64,000 bases of DNA. It comes from an uncultured Acidimicrobiaceae bacterium (GTDB lineage Bacteria; Actinomycetota; Acidimicrobiia; Acidimicrobiales; UBA10347). A program made the translations under genes and the position numbers. Positions 1-7,907 of this stretch are shown here, one piece after another. The notes beneath the pieces are model-generated. The model was given only the letters and a program-made list of their open reading frames with translations, made no database searches and was not told where the DNA came from. Position 1 is the stretch's first letter; each line of letters opens with the position of its first letter. The stretch spans positions 1 to 64,000 of the forward strand of contig CAJJAG010000005.1 of NCBI GenBank assembly GCA_905182135.1, given 5' to 3'.

Positions 1-67
1 CATCGGCGGTGGAGTGGACGGCGGTGGTAAGCAGCGCGGCCGTAAGAAGCACTTGTAGAAGTTTCAT
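1..67 (-). CDS. Partial gene for an exported protein (N-terminus only)
   Basis: Only the first 22 codons lie in the window; the gene runs off the left edge. The reading frame starts at an ATG whose bases overlap the TGA of the upstream lipoprotein gene in an ATGA arrangement, which points to translational coupling. The visible peptide begins MKLLQVLLTAALLTTAVHS: one Lys and then a hydrophobic stretch, which is a plausible Sec signal peptide. The function cannot be told from this fragment. The coupling suggests it belongs with the upstream lipoprotein, also an envelope protein. Confidence 0.6.
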   Translation of the reverse strand, partial: MKLLQVLLTAALLTTAVHSTAD

Positions 68-1032
68 CGGTTGAGAACCTGTAGCGCTATGTTGCGAGGG
101 CGCCACTGATTGGCGGCTGCTGGCCACTCGCCGGTTTCGAAGCAGTCGGCCCAGCCAAGTGCATCAGTGCCAGAGAGCTTCCATCTCCCAAGCGCGTCCG
201 AGTCCAGCACGAGCTGATACGCGTGGATGGCGTGCAGGCCTGGGCTGGACTCGCTCCTTCCGGCATCGATCAGGGTGCTGTCCCGATAGGCCCCGTGGAC
301 GGGGTTCATTGGCCGGCATGCGACGATTTCGAGTATCTGGAGCTCTTCGAACCTGTAAAGGCGGAAGAGCACGTTGGCTGCTGAATCGGTCCGCAAGTCC
401 TTGGCGATAAAGGACGGCTCAAAATAGAGATTGTCGTTGACGAACCTCGCCGTGAGTTCACCGGCGCGAGTTTCGTAGCTGTCTGTGAGCAGCTGACTTG
501 TCCGTGGATCGCGTGTGAACGAGGTTGGGTCTGCTGAGACATCAGCCCAGTACTTGTCGAACTCGTTGATGAAGTCGAAGGCGGATTCGATGAGTTGGGT
601 GTTGACACAGTCGCCGGTGGCGACGGGGGTGGTCACGTGGGTGGCGGTGATTGAACCGTTGGCGGCGATCGCTGTTCGGTAGAGGGAATCTCGGACGGTG
701 TCGAACACGGTGTCGCCGGTCCAGGCGCAGATGGTGAGGGTGACGAAACCTGCGTCATCGATCGTGGTGCTGAGCAGATCATAGGCGAAGGTCTCAGACG
801 GACCTTCGCCTGCGGCTATCTCGCTGTTGAGCTGGGCAACTGCTGCCTCGATGAGGTCATCACTGCTTGCCGAAGCGGTTGGAGGTAGAGGTGTCTCCAC
901 TGTTCGCTGCGTTGCCGTCTCGACGAGAGGAGATGGAGTGAACAGTGCTGCGGTATCGCCTCCTTCGTTACAAGCGGACGCGAACAGTGAAACAGCAATC
1001 AATACGCTGAAACACGTTTCATGTCGTTTCAT
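64..1032 (-). CDS. Putative secreted lipoprotein of unknown function
   Basis: A 322-residue protein with a typical lipoprotein signal: a charged start (MKRHE), a hydrophobic core and a lipobox ending FASAC, so Cys21 would be the lipidated residue. The next stretch (about residues 22-60) is rich in Thr, Ser, Pro and Ala, as in a cell-surface linker. The remainder is a globular domain that I do not recognise. It is acidic and has several aromatic pairs, and its length suits a periplasmic or surface-attached domain. The stop codon overlaps the start of the next exported-protein gene by four bases, so the two are probably one transcript. No Shine-Dalgarno sequence is obvious before the ATG. Confidence 0.75.
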   Translation of the reverse strand: MKRHETCFSVLIAVSLFASACNEGGDTAALFTPSPLVETATQRTVETPLPPTASASSDDLIEAAVAQLNSEIAAGEGPSETFAYDLLSTTIDDAGFVTLTICAWTGDTVFDTVRDSLYRTAIAANGSITATHVTTPVATGDCVNTQLIESAFDFINEFDKYWADVSADPTSFTRDPRTSQLLTDSYETRAGELTARFVNDNLYFEPSFIAKDLRTDSAANVLFRLYRFEELQILEIVACRPMNPVHGAYRDSTLIDAGRSESSPGLHAIHAYQLVLDSDALGRWKLSGTDALGWADCFETGEWPAAANQWRPRNIALQVLNR

Positions 1033-1138
1033 TGTTTGTCAATCTAGAACAGTTCTGCGTTTTGCGCAATGGGTTGGGTCGGGCGCTGTCGTAAGTGGGG
1101 CGGCAAAGGCGTCGCCCTCGGGACGTGCTGATGTTCCA

Positions 1139-1180
1139 ACCGAGTTGGGTGACCGAGTTGGGTGACCGAGTTGGGTGACC
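1139..1180. repeat. 13-bp tandem repeat, three copies plus three bases
   Basis: The unit accgagttgggtg is repeated perfectly at 1139, 1152 and 1165, followed by a partial acc. It lies in the roughly 230-base spacer between the divergent lipoprotein and MOSC genes, upstream of the MOSC start. It is one of nine tandem duplications found in spacers of this window. Confidence 0.95.
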
Positions 1181-1259
1181 TTGGTTGATGCTTCTTCTGC
1201 GGGGGGCTCTGAGATACGCAGTGAAATATGGCGCCTGCAGGTCGGTGTACGTTGGGGTA

Positions 1260-2102
1260 ATGGGTGAGTTTTTGGTTGGCAAGGTCGAGGCGCTGTTTCG
1301 GTATCCGGTCAAGTCGATGCAGGGCGAGCGGCTGAGCTCAGCGCAGGTCGGGGCCATGGGCCTCGTTGGTGATCGGGCGTTTGCTGTGCGCGAGCCGCAG
1401 GGCCGAGTGCTGACCGCAAAGCGCACCAAGGAACTGCTTGGGTGGTCTGCAGCATTTGGCGAGTGCGCCGATCCTGGTGGCCGCAGCCCGCTGATTACAG
1501 CTCCGGACGGCGAGACCTTTGAAGCAACGGACGATACTGCTTCGGCCCGCTTGTCCGAACGGCTTGGACGAGACGTGATCGTCGAGCGGGCCGGGTCGAG
1601 CGCTGAGGCCTTTGGCGAACTCGATGCCGACACGATCTTTGCTGGCATTCCTGCCGCGGAGGTTCTTGAGGGGAAGCCACGCCAACTTCCTGCCGGAGCA
1701 GATCGCTATGGCTTGGCGACCGGAACGTTCTTCGATTCGGCGCACCTGCACGTGTTGGGCACTGGCACGCTCGACCATCTGGGTTCGCTGATCGGTGAGG
1801 GTGCAGACATTGATGTGCGTCGCTTCCGCCCGAACATGCTGATTCGAACCGACGACGGCGTGACCGGCTTTGTCGAGGATGCGTGGATGGGACACCGATT
1901 GCGGATCGGCGCGGTCGAAGTGTCGGAGATCTGGCCGACGTTGCGGTGCGTCATGACCACGGTTGCCCAAGCCAGTGTTGCCCGTGATCTGCGGGTGCTC
2001 AAGACCATTGTGCGTGAGCACGACACTGATCTCGGAGCATTCGCAAGTACCTCGGTTCCGGGCGAGGTACATGTGGGCGATCCAGTCGTTCTTGTTACCT
2101 GA
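1260..2102 (+). CDS. MOSC domain-containing protein
   Basis: The 280-residue protein begins with the MOSC N-terminal beta-barrel signature (KVEALFRYPVKSMQGE). It ends with a MOSC core whose conserved Cys230 sits in LRCVMTT. MOSC proteins are relatives of the molybdenum cofactor sulfurase C-terminal domain and of mARC/YiiM reductases; they bind molybdenum cofactor and often reduce N-hydroxylated compounds. The substrate here is unknown. The frame stays open 25 codons upstream, but those codons encode an unrelated basic stretch, so I chose the ATG followed by GEFLVGKVEA. The VOC gene follows after 7 bases and is probably co-transcribed. Confidence 0.88.
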   Translation: MGEFLVGKVEALFRYPVKSMQGERLSSAQVGAMGLVGDRAFAVREPQGRVLTAKRTKELLGWSAAFGECADPGGRSPLITAPDGETFEATDDTASARLSERLGRDVIVERAGSSAEAFGELDADTIFAGIPAAEVLEGKPRQLPAGADRYGLATGTFFDSAHLHVLGTGTLDHLGSLIGEGADIDVRRFRPNMLIRTDDGVTGFVEDAWMGHRLRIGAVEVSEIWPTLRCVMTTVAQASVARDLRVLKTIVREHDTDLGAFASTSVPGEVHVGDPVVLVT

Positions 2103-2109
2103 AGGCCTT

Positions 2110-2982
2110 GTGATTGCTTTGACCGACCCGCAGCGGCCAGGCTGGGGCATGATCAATGGGCTTCCTCGAATCGCCATCGCTATGACTGCAGCCGAGTACC
2201 TCGTTGCGGTTGAGACGTTCCGCACGGTCTTTGGCATGCATGTCAACGACATGTCTGACCGCACAGTGCCCGAACTTGGTGCCCATGTCGGCATGTGCCA
2301 ACCGTTGGGGGGCAGCAATGTGGAACTGATGGCTCCGAGCGATCCAGACGCGCCCTTGAGCCTGGCGTTGAACCGATTCCTGGACCGTCGGGGAACTGGC
2401 CTCTATGCGCTCATGCTCGAGGCCGACGATCCCAATGCCGAGGCTGACGAGCTTGCACTGCGCGGGATGAACGTGTTGCCATTGATGACTGGTGCAACTG
2501 GTCGCGACCTGCATCCGAGCTCGACCCATGGTGTGCTCATGCGGGTCTATCCAACGGGATCTGTGAGTCAACCCGACGAGCCAACTGCCGAAGCACCCCG
2601 ACTGTCGGGAATCGTGCGAGTGATCATGGCGACCGACGATGCGTCTGTTGCGGCCAAGGCCTATAGCCATGGTCTTGGTCTGGACGTGACCCATGCTGAG
2701 CCTGACGCTGAGCGTGGGGTGCTAGTTGCCAGCGCTACCGCTGCTTGGGGTGCAGCGATCGAGCTGGTTTCACCGCTGGATGAGAGTCGCCCCTTTGCGG
2801 CTGCGGTCGCATCGCATTTGCGGGACAAGGGGCAGGGCATGGTGGCGTTAGTGCTGTCCGCCGATGCCCCTGCTTATTCTGCTCAGCTTCTGGCAGCGCG
2901 TGGTCTGGATTCTGACCTGCACGGCCCATTTGGCGCCGAGGTAACGGCCTTTGGCACCCGGTTCGTTATTGCGGCGAACTGA
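2110..2982 (+). CDS. VOC (glyoxalase/bleomycin-resistance fold) family protein, two modules
   Basis: The 290-residue product has two VOC-like modules of about 130 residues. The first starts around PRIAIAMTAAEYLVAVET and the second around SGIVRVIMATDDASVAAK; both show the pattern of a short strand followed by a helix leading to a GL or GM before the next strand. VOC proteins include glyoxalases, methylmalonyl-CoA epimerases and extradiol dioxygenases. The metal ligands are not clear enough here to choose among them. The GTG start follows the MOSC stop closely and has gaagg five bases upstream. ATG codons at 2149 and 2182 are alternative starts. Confidence 0.75.
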   Translation: MIALTDPQRPGWGMINGLPRIAIAMTAAEYLVAVETFRTVFGMHVNDMSDRTVPELGAHVGMCQPLGGSNVELMAPSDPDAPLSLALNRFLDRRGTGLYALMLEADDPNAEADELALRGMNVLPLMTGATGRDLHPSSTHGVLMRVYPTGSVSQPDEPTAEAPRLSGIVRVIMATDDASVAAKAYSHGLGLDVTHAEPDAERGVLVASATAAWGAAIELVSPLDESRPFAAAVASHLRDKGQGMVALVLSADAPAYSAQLLAARGLDSDLHGPFGAEVTAFGTRFVIAAN

Positions 2983-3046
2983 GTACCAGGACGCCATTAG
3001 TGCCGAGAGGTTCAATGCTGGGTGGGCTTCTGGGCGATTTACCCGG

Positions 3047-4117
3047 TTACTTCCAGGATTGGAGTTCGGGTAGGACCTCGGCGGCGAATAGACGCATGCT
3101 GGCTTCGGCCTCGTCGAATGGAATGCCCCCGAAACGAAATGCCGGGGCAGCTTCGAAGGGGCCGATTAGTTCCCATCGAGCTCGATATGACTCGAGGACC
3201 TGTTCGGGTGTTCCATGGGCAGTTGCGCTAAGGAAGCCCTCGAGGAAGCCAGATTCACCCATGCGACGAAGTGCCCCTGCGGCGCCGGCGTACGCCTCGT
3301 AGCCGCTCAGGCCCTGGAAGTGGTCACCCATAATTTCGTAGTGTTCGAGCACGCTCTCGAGATAGGGCGCAATGTAGGCCGGACCGCGTTCTGCGGCCAC
3401 GTCGGGGTCTTCGTGGCAGTAGACGAAGTCGCAGATCAGCGGTGCGGGAGGTTCGGTGTTGTGGAATTCGCGGTGCAACTCTCGCCACTTGTTGATCGAC
3501 GGCATGCGTGCGGACCAGGAGCGGTCGGCAAACATGACCATGGAAGCGCCGAGGCGGGCGGCGGCCTCGACTGAGTCATCTGATGATGCAACGGCGTAGG
3601 TGCGCCCAGCGAATGATCGCTCGGGGGCCGGCCGGATCGGTGTGCGTTTCTGGGGGTAAAAGGGGCCGTCGCCTTCGATGTAGCCGGTTTCAAGCGCGGC
3701 TTGCACCATCATTGAACCCTCGTCGAAGCGGCCGCGCGACTCGTCCATCTCGATGCCGCGGAAGTGGTCGTACTCGCGGCGGCTCAGACCGCGACCCATG
3801 CCAAAACGCAGCCGTCCGTCGGCGATGTGATCGAGCATTGCGATCTTCTCGGCGACCTGCAGGGGTTCGTTCCACGGCATGATCACGGCGGCGGTGCCCA
3901 CGTCCACATTTTTGGTCTGTGAGACGATCGAGGACAACCACTGGGTGTTGTCGGGGCAGAACGAATAGTCGTAGAAGTGGTGTTCGGCTGCCCACACGAC
4001 ATCGAAGCCGAGCTCGTCGGCGAGCAGTGCCAGGGCTGTCTCTTCCCGGTAGACCTGCCCGTCGCTCATATTGTCCCAGCCGTGGCTGGCGAACACGGTT
4101 TGAATTCCGACGTCCAT
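3047..4117 (-). CDS. LLM class (luciferase-like) flavin-dependent oxidoreductase
   Basis: The 356-residue TIM-barrel protein has family hallmarks: an N-terminal VWAAEHHFYD segment, LQVAEKIAMLDHIADGRLRFGMGRG, and a C-terminal LESYRARWELIG helix region. Such enzymes use FMN or coenzyme F420 to oxidise or reduce small organics; in actinobacteria F420 is common. The substrate is unknown. The start was placed at the ATG preceded by an aaggagac Shine-Dalgarno sequence; six further upstream codons are open but look like leader. It is convergent with the VOC gene, and its promoter region contains the heptad repeat at 4182. It is one of four LLM proteins in the window. Confidence 0.88.
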   Translation of the reverse strand: MDVGIQTVFASHGWDNMSDGQVYREETALALLADELGFDVVWAAEHHFYDYSFCPDNTQWLSSIVSQTKNVDVGTAAVIMPWNEPLQVAEKIAMLDHIADGRLRFGMGRGLSRREYDHFRGIEMDESRGRFDEGSMMVQAALETGYIEGDGPFYPQKRTPIRPAPERSFAGRTYAVASSDDSVEAAARLGASMVMFADRSWSARMPSINKWRELHREFHNTEPPAPLICDFVYCHEDPDVAAERGPAYIAPYLESVLEHYEIMGDHFQGLSGYEAYAGAAGALRRMGESGFLEGFLSATAHGTPEQVLESYRARWELIGPFEAAPAFRFGGIPFDEAEASMRLFAAEVLPELQSWK

Positions 4118-4181
4118 GTCGTCTCCTTGCGTCAAATGAGACTCTAGCGATGTTCGAATTCAGATGAGAATTTTGCGGATG

Positions 4182-4244
4182 AACCAGGAACCAGGAACCA
4201 GGAACCAGGAACCAGGAACCAGGTACGAGGGGCGAGGCACGAGG
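4182..4244. repeat. Heptanucleotide tandem repeat (6 perfect, 3 degenerate units)
   Basis: The unit aaccagg occurs six times in a row from 4182 to 4223. It is followed in the same seven-base register by tacgagg, ggcgagg and cacgagg up to 4244. The array fills much of the 150-base spacer between the divergently transcribed LLM and SDR genes. Heptad arrays like this resemble the short tandemly repeated repetitive sequences known from cyanobacteria. Confidence 0.97.
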
Positions 4245-4267
4245 GACGGTGGTGGCACACTGTCGGA

Positions 4268-5185
4268 ATGACAATCCCAGGTTGGACGGTGGCTGGTATG
4301 GCGGACATCTCTGGGCGCGTGGCGATCGTCACCGGTGCCAATTCCGGGCTGGGCTACGAGACGGCGAAGGCGCTGGCAGGCCATGGTGCCCATGTGGTGA
4401 TCGCCAGTCGAAACCAGCAGAAAGCCGAAGCGGCCAAGCAGGCGCTGCTCATCGATCTGCCGGACGCGTCACTTGAGGTCATCACGGTCGACCTTGCGGA
4501 ATTGTCCACGATTGAAATGTTTGCTGACACCTTTGCGGAGCGACATGACCGGCTCGACCTGTTGATCAACAATGCCGGCATCATGATGGTTCCGAAGGGG
4601 TTGACGGCCGACGGCTTCGAGAGTCAGCTCGGGACCAATCACCTTGGCCACTTCGCGCTCACGGGTCGCCTTTTCGAACGATTGGCATCGACCGATGAAG
4701 CGCGGGTCGTGACGGTGAGCAGCCTGGCGCACCGGTCGGGAACTATCGACTTCGACGATCTGATGTCTGACCAGTCTTATCGGCCCAAGGCCGCCTACAG
4801 CCGATCGAAACTGGCGAACCTGTTGTTTGCTTTTGAATTGCGACGACGCTGCCAGGCCGCCGAAGTCGACGTCATGTCGGTGGCGGCTCACCCAGGTGTC
4901 TCCTCAACTGAGCTCGGCGATCACTTGTTGGCCAACATCTTCATGCAGCCGCTCAAGCTGCTTGCAAAGGTTGCGCTGCAAGATGCCGCTGCTGGAGCCC
5001 AGCCCACCTTGCGAGCCGCTACTGATCCATCTGTTACAGGTGGGGAGTATTTCGGGCCAAGCGGTAGGGGTGAGGTCCGGGGCAGGGCGACGAGAGTCAG
5101 CGCTTCGGCCAACGCCAACAACCCCGCCATGGCTGAACAGCTGTGGGACGTGAGTCAGGAATTGACTGGCATCGAGTACCCCTAA
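4268..5185 (+). CDS. SDR family oxidoreductase (retinol/protochlorophyllide-reductase-like)
   Basis: The 305-residue short-chain dehydrogenase has the cofactor motif TGANSGLG (residues 22-29), an NNAG motif in LLINNAGIMMVPKG, and the catalytic pair Tyr177-x3-Lys181 in YSRSK. The N-terminal W-x-AGMADISGR stretch and the long C-terminal segment ending in a WDVSQELTGI helix are typical of the RDH/POR-like SDR subgroup. These are NADP-dependent and act on varied aldehydes, ketones or alcohols. The ATG at 4268 is favoured because the leader up to residue 15 matches that subgroup. An ATG at 4298 would leave a shorter protein that still has the cofactor site. Confidence 0.87.
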   Translation: MTIPGWTVAGMADISGRVAIVTGANSGLGYETAKALAGHGAHVVIASRNQQKAEAAKQALLIDLPDASLEVITVDLAELSTIEMFADTFAERHDRLDLLINNAGIMMVPKGLTADGFESQLGTNHLGHFALTGRLFERLASTDEARVVTVSSLAHRSGTIDFDDLMSDQSYRPKAAYSRSKLANLLFAFELRRRCQAAEVDVMSVAAHPGVSSTELGDHLLANIFMQPLKLLAKVALQDAAAGAQPTLRAATDPSVTGGEYFGPSGRGEVRGRATRVSASANANNPAMAEQLWDVSQELTGIEYP

Positions 5186-5247
5186 CCGCAGGTGGGCCTG
5201 GCTGGTCCGAGGTGCTCAGCAGGTCAGGGCGCGCCCGACCCGCGACG

Positions 5248-6531
5248 TCACCTGATGGTGTCGCCGTTGGGGGTGGTGATGGTGATGTCTCTGTCGGGTT
5301 GGCGGTGGACGGTGTAACCGCGTTCTTTGAGCCAGTTGTGTCTCGGGCATGAAGGCAGGCCATTGAGTTGGTTGGTGAGCCCGCCCCGGGCTGCGGGTTT
5401 CAAGTGATCTATGTGGCAGCGGCTTGTTGGCACATGACAGCCGGGCCAGTAGCACTCGGCGGTGGCGAGGACGACGCCGAGACGGGCGAGGCCGGTGAAC
5501 AACCGAGTTTCGGAGCTCATGTCAATGGTGACCCCGGAAGCATTCTGCACGACTCGCCGCAGGCTCGATACCAGACTGTCGGCAAATGCTGCTTGAGCGG
5601 CGATTGGGTGTCCATCGATATCGGTGATGTTGTACGTATCGGGATCGAGCAGGCGGGCGGGAGCGTTGATCCAGCGACGGAGGAGTTCTTCGTATGCGTC
5701 GGCGGTCCACACGATGTTGTGGACTCGTTTCACCGGGGCCGACGGCTTGTCGCTGTTGGCGGCATCGATGGCAATTTGACAGAGGGCGTCAGCACAACGT
5801 TGTTCGTTCGAACGCGCCAGCAGGTCTGTGCATGTATCTGCACCGTGGATCTTTTCGGCTTGGGACCAATCGTGGTTAAATTCGGCTTGTACATAGGCCC
5901 GGAAGACTTGGTTGAACGAGGAACCTTGCAAGGAGCCCAACTGGGCATCAAGCTTCCAGACCTTGCTGAAGTGATCCTGTGACAACCAGGCTCGGCGTCG
6001 GCCAAAGGATGGGTCCGCTGCGGGTTCAGGGCCGTCGCTGTCGTGGACTTCGAGCCAGCGAGCCACCTTTTTGGTAAGTCGGTGCATGCCGTAACGATGG
6101 GCTTGTTTAAGGAACCATTTTTGGTCGATCAGGAACCGGTCACGGGTACGAGGGTTCGCGAACGCCCTGCCTAACAGAGCGGCTTTGTCGACGGAGAGGT
6201 CGGCTTTGCGCCATACAGCGGCGATCAGCGCGGCGTCGATGATCATGCGACGGATTTGGTCTAGGCGATGGGACTCGGCGCTTGATACGCCGGCGACGTG
6301 TTCGAACATGACGCGGGCGCTGACATGGCCGTGGTCATAGAACGTGCGACTGGCGTCGATCTGAGCCAACAGATCGACCGCTGCGATCGCCGCCAATCGA
6401 CGAGTCTGCTCGACAGCTTGGATCTCAGCCACAGCGTGCTTTGATGACCCGAGTGACGGCGCACCTGCATTGACAACCTCGGTTAACGAGGTGATCGCAG
6501 GATCAAGATATGAGCGCACAGCAGCAGTCAT
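5248..6531 (-). CDS. DUF222/HNH endonuclease domain protein (13E12 repeat-like)
   Basis: The 427-residue protein has an all-helical DUF222 region followed by a C-terminal HNH nuclease motif at about residues 357-400. The key elements are CYWPGC, CHIDHLKP, a mid-motif Asn and CPRHNWLK, giving paired Cys for structural zinc, a His-Asp-His core, and a final HN. Proteins of this architecture are multicopy in actinobacterial genomes, where their role is unsettled; mobile or DNA-processing functions have been proposed. I placed the start at an internal ATG encoding MTAAVRSYL because the 20 codons before it are low-quality leader. It converges on the SDR gene. Confidence 0.85.
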   Translation of the reverse strand: MTAAVRSYLDPAITSLTEVVNAGAPSLGSSKHAVAEIQAVEQTRRLAAIAAVDLLAQIDASRTFYDHGHVSARVMFEHVAGVSSAESHRLDQIRRMIIDAALIAAVWRKADLSVDKAALLGRAFANPRTRDRFLIDQKWFLKQAHRYGMHRLTKKVARWLEVHDSDGPEPAADPSFGRRRAWLSQDHFSKVWKLDAQLGSLQGSSFNQVFRAYVQAEFNHDWSQAEKIHGADTCTDLLARSNEQRCADALCQIAIDAANSDKPSAPVKRVHNIVWTADAYEELLRRWINAPARLLDPDTYNITDIDGHPIAAQAAFADSLVSSLRRVVQNASGVTIDMSSETRLFTGLARLGVVLATAECYWPGCHVPTSRCHIDHLKPAARGGLTNQLNGLPSCPRHNWLKERGYTVHRQPDRDITITTPNGDTIR

Positions 6532-6910
6532 CGACACAACAGAAATCGATAGGAGTGAGGGGCTCGGAGAGCAAAGTCTCTCAAAGAGCAAGGTCTAGAG
6601 ATAACGGCTAAAGACGTCCGGCACCAGAGATGCTCTATTACCTTATCCCGAACACCAGTTCGATACAACTAAATATTAACATTGAAGCAATAACAGAAGA
6701 TCAGGAGCGAACCGGGCAGAATCGAGCCCAGCAGCATTGCCTGGTCAACCAACTGACGCGACGCAGTTGAGAAGACAGCAACGGCTGCCACACCCGCTGG
6801 GTCGCTTCGCATTTGGCCTTCTCACATGGTGAACGGAGACGCTTGCCGTCAAGTGCGATCGGCAGACGGGTCACTTCTGTTCGTTGAAGCACGCGTGCCA
6901 TGCTGAGAAG
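6532..6910. other. Spacer between the HNH and dehalogenase genes
   Basis: These bases lie between two divergent genes. Positions about 6640-6700 are clearly AT-richer than the surroundings and include an aaatattaac tract, so promoters for one or both genes may lie here. No convincing gene or RNA is seen. A minus-strand open frame over 6701-6991 overlaps the dehalogenase start and is probably chance. Confidence 0.5.
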
Positions 6911-7819
6911 ATGATCGCAGCAGACGAGACCTTTGACGGCACGTGGCCTTTTTCTGCCCAGTTCTTCGACGGTGCAGGATTTCGCCAGCACTACGTGGAC
7001 CAGGGCGAGGGCGAACCCATCATCTGCCTACATGGCCAGCCGACCTGGGGGTATTTGTATCGCCACATGATTGGTCCCTTGTCGAAACACAACCGGGTCA
7101 TCGTTCCTGATCACATGGGCTTCGGCAAGAGTGGCACGCCCCAGGATCGTGAATACACGCTGCAGAGCCATACCGAGAATCTGGCTGCATTGATCGAGCA
7201 TCTGGATTTGCGAGACATCACTTTTGTGATTCAAGACTGGGGTGGCCCCATCGGCACCGCGTACACCGTGCGCAACCCTGATCGAGTCAAGCGCTTGGTG
7301 TACATGAATACTTTGAACGGCTACGGCGGAAACAGCAAAGACCTCCCCAGCCCGAACGAGGCACCATGGTTACGGTGGATTGGTGAAGGTCTAGAGAATG
7401 GGCGCACCGAGCAGGTGTTGCGCAACCTGGGATCCACGGTGCTCTCGGTCATGAAGATCATCGGCTTTGACGTGCGCAAGGTCGACGACACGTGGATCCG
7501 GGCGTATTCGGAGCCGTTTCCGGATTGGGACAGTGCAATCGGCGGCTATGAGTTCCCGATCGACGTGTACCTCGCTCGTATCCGTGACTACGTACTAGCT
7601 GGTGCGGCGGGGGTGCCAGCGCTTGCCTCGAAGCCTGCCATTTTGCTGGAAGGAATGGCAGACAAGGGCATAGACCCCCAGCGAGCTATCGCTGACTTTC
7701 GTGGCATCTGGCCAACCAGTCCCGTGGTCGAGCTCGAGGGCGTTGGCCACTTCTGTCAGGAAGATGCCCCTGAAATACTGGTTGCCAGTATTCGGCAGTT
7801 CCTGCAAGCCAACCCTTAG
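6911..7819 (+). CDS. Haloalkane dehalogenase-like alpha/beta hydrolase
   Basis: The 302-residue alpha/beta hydrolase resembles the DhlA-type haloalkane dehalogenases. The oxyanion loop reads HGQPTWGYLYR, the nucleophile is Asp109 in VIQDWGG with the adjacent Trp110 in the halide-binding position, the likely acid is Asp251 in GMADKG, and the base is His280 in GVGHFCQE. An Asp nucleophile followed by Trp separates dehalogenases and fluoroacetate dehalogenases from Ser esterases. Such enzymes hydrolyse carbon-halogen bonds to alcohol plus halide in the cytoplasm. The start is the ATG preceded by gagaag; an ATG nine codons upstream is possible. No halide transporter or regulator is next to it. 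Confidence 0.85.
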   Translation: MIAADETFDGTWPFSAQFFDGAGFRQHYVDQGEGEPIICLHGQPTWGYLYRHMIGPLSKHNRVIVPDHMGFGKSGTPQDREYTLQSHTENLAALIEHLDLRDITFVIQDWGGPIGTAYTVRNPDRVKRLVYMNTLNGYGGNSKDLPSPNEAPWLRWIGEGLENGRTEQVLRNLGSTVLSVMKIIGFDVRKVDDTWIRAYSEPFPDWDSAIGGYEFPIDVYLARIRDYVLAGAAGVPALASKPAILLEGMADKGIDPQRAIADFRGIWPTSPVVELEGVGHFCQEDAPEILVASIRQFLQANP

Positions 7820-7907
7820 TGGCTGATGTCGGCGATGGCTTCAGACCGTTTCAGCGGTTGATGCAGGGCCGATGCGGTGGCGGGTGGCTGGTTGTGGGTC
7901 GTGGTGG

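Noticed and set aside
1338-2318. Long minus-strand frame of 326 codons opposite the MOSC gene
   Set aside because: It is fully antisense to the MOSC and VOC genes, has no domain, and uses a composition of Arg and His expected for a shadow frame.
5220-5245. GC palindrome gggcgcgccc as a terminator
   Set aside because: The palindrome has no loop of useful size and no T-tract, so it is not a credible intrinsic terminator.
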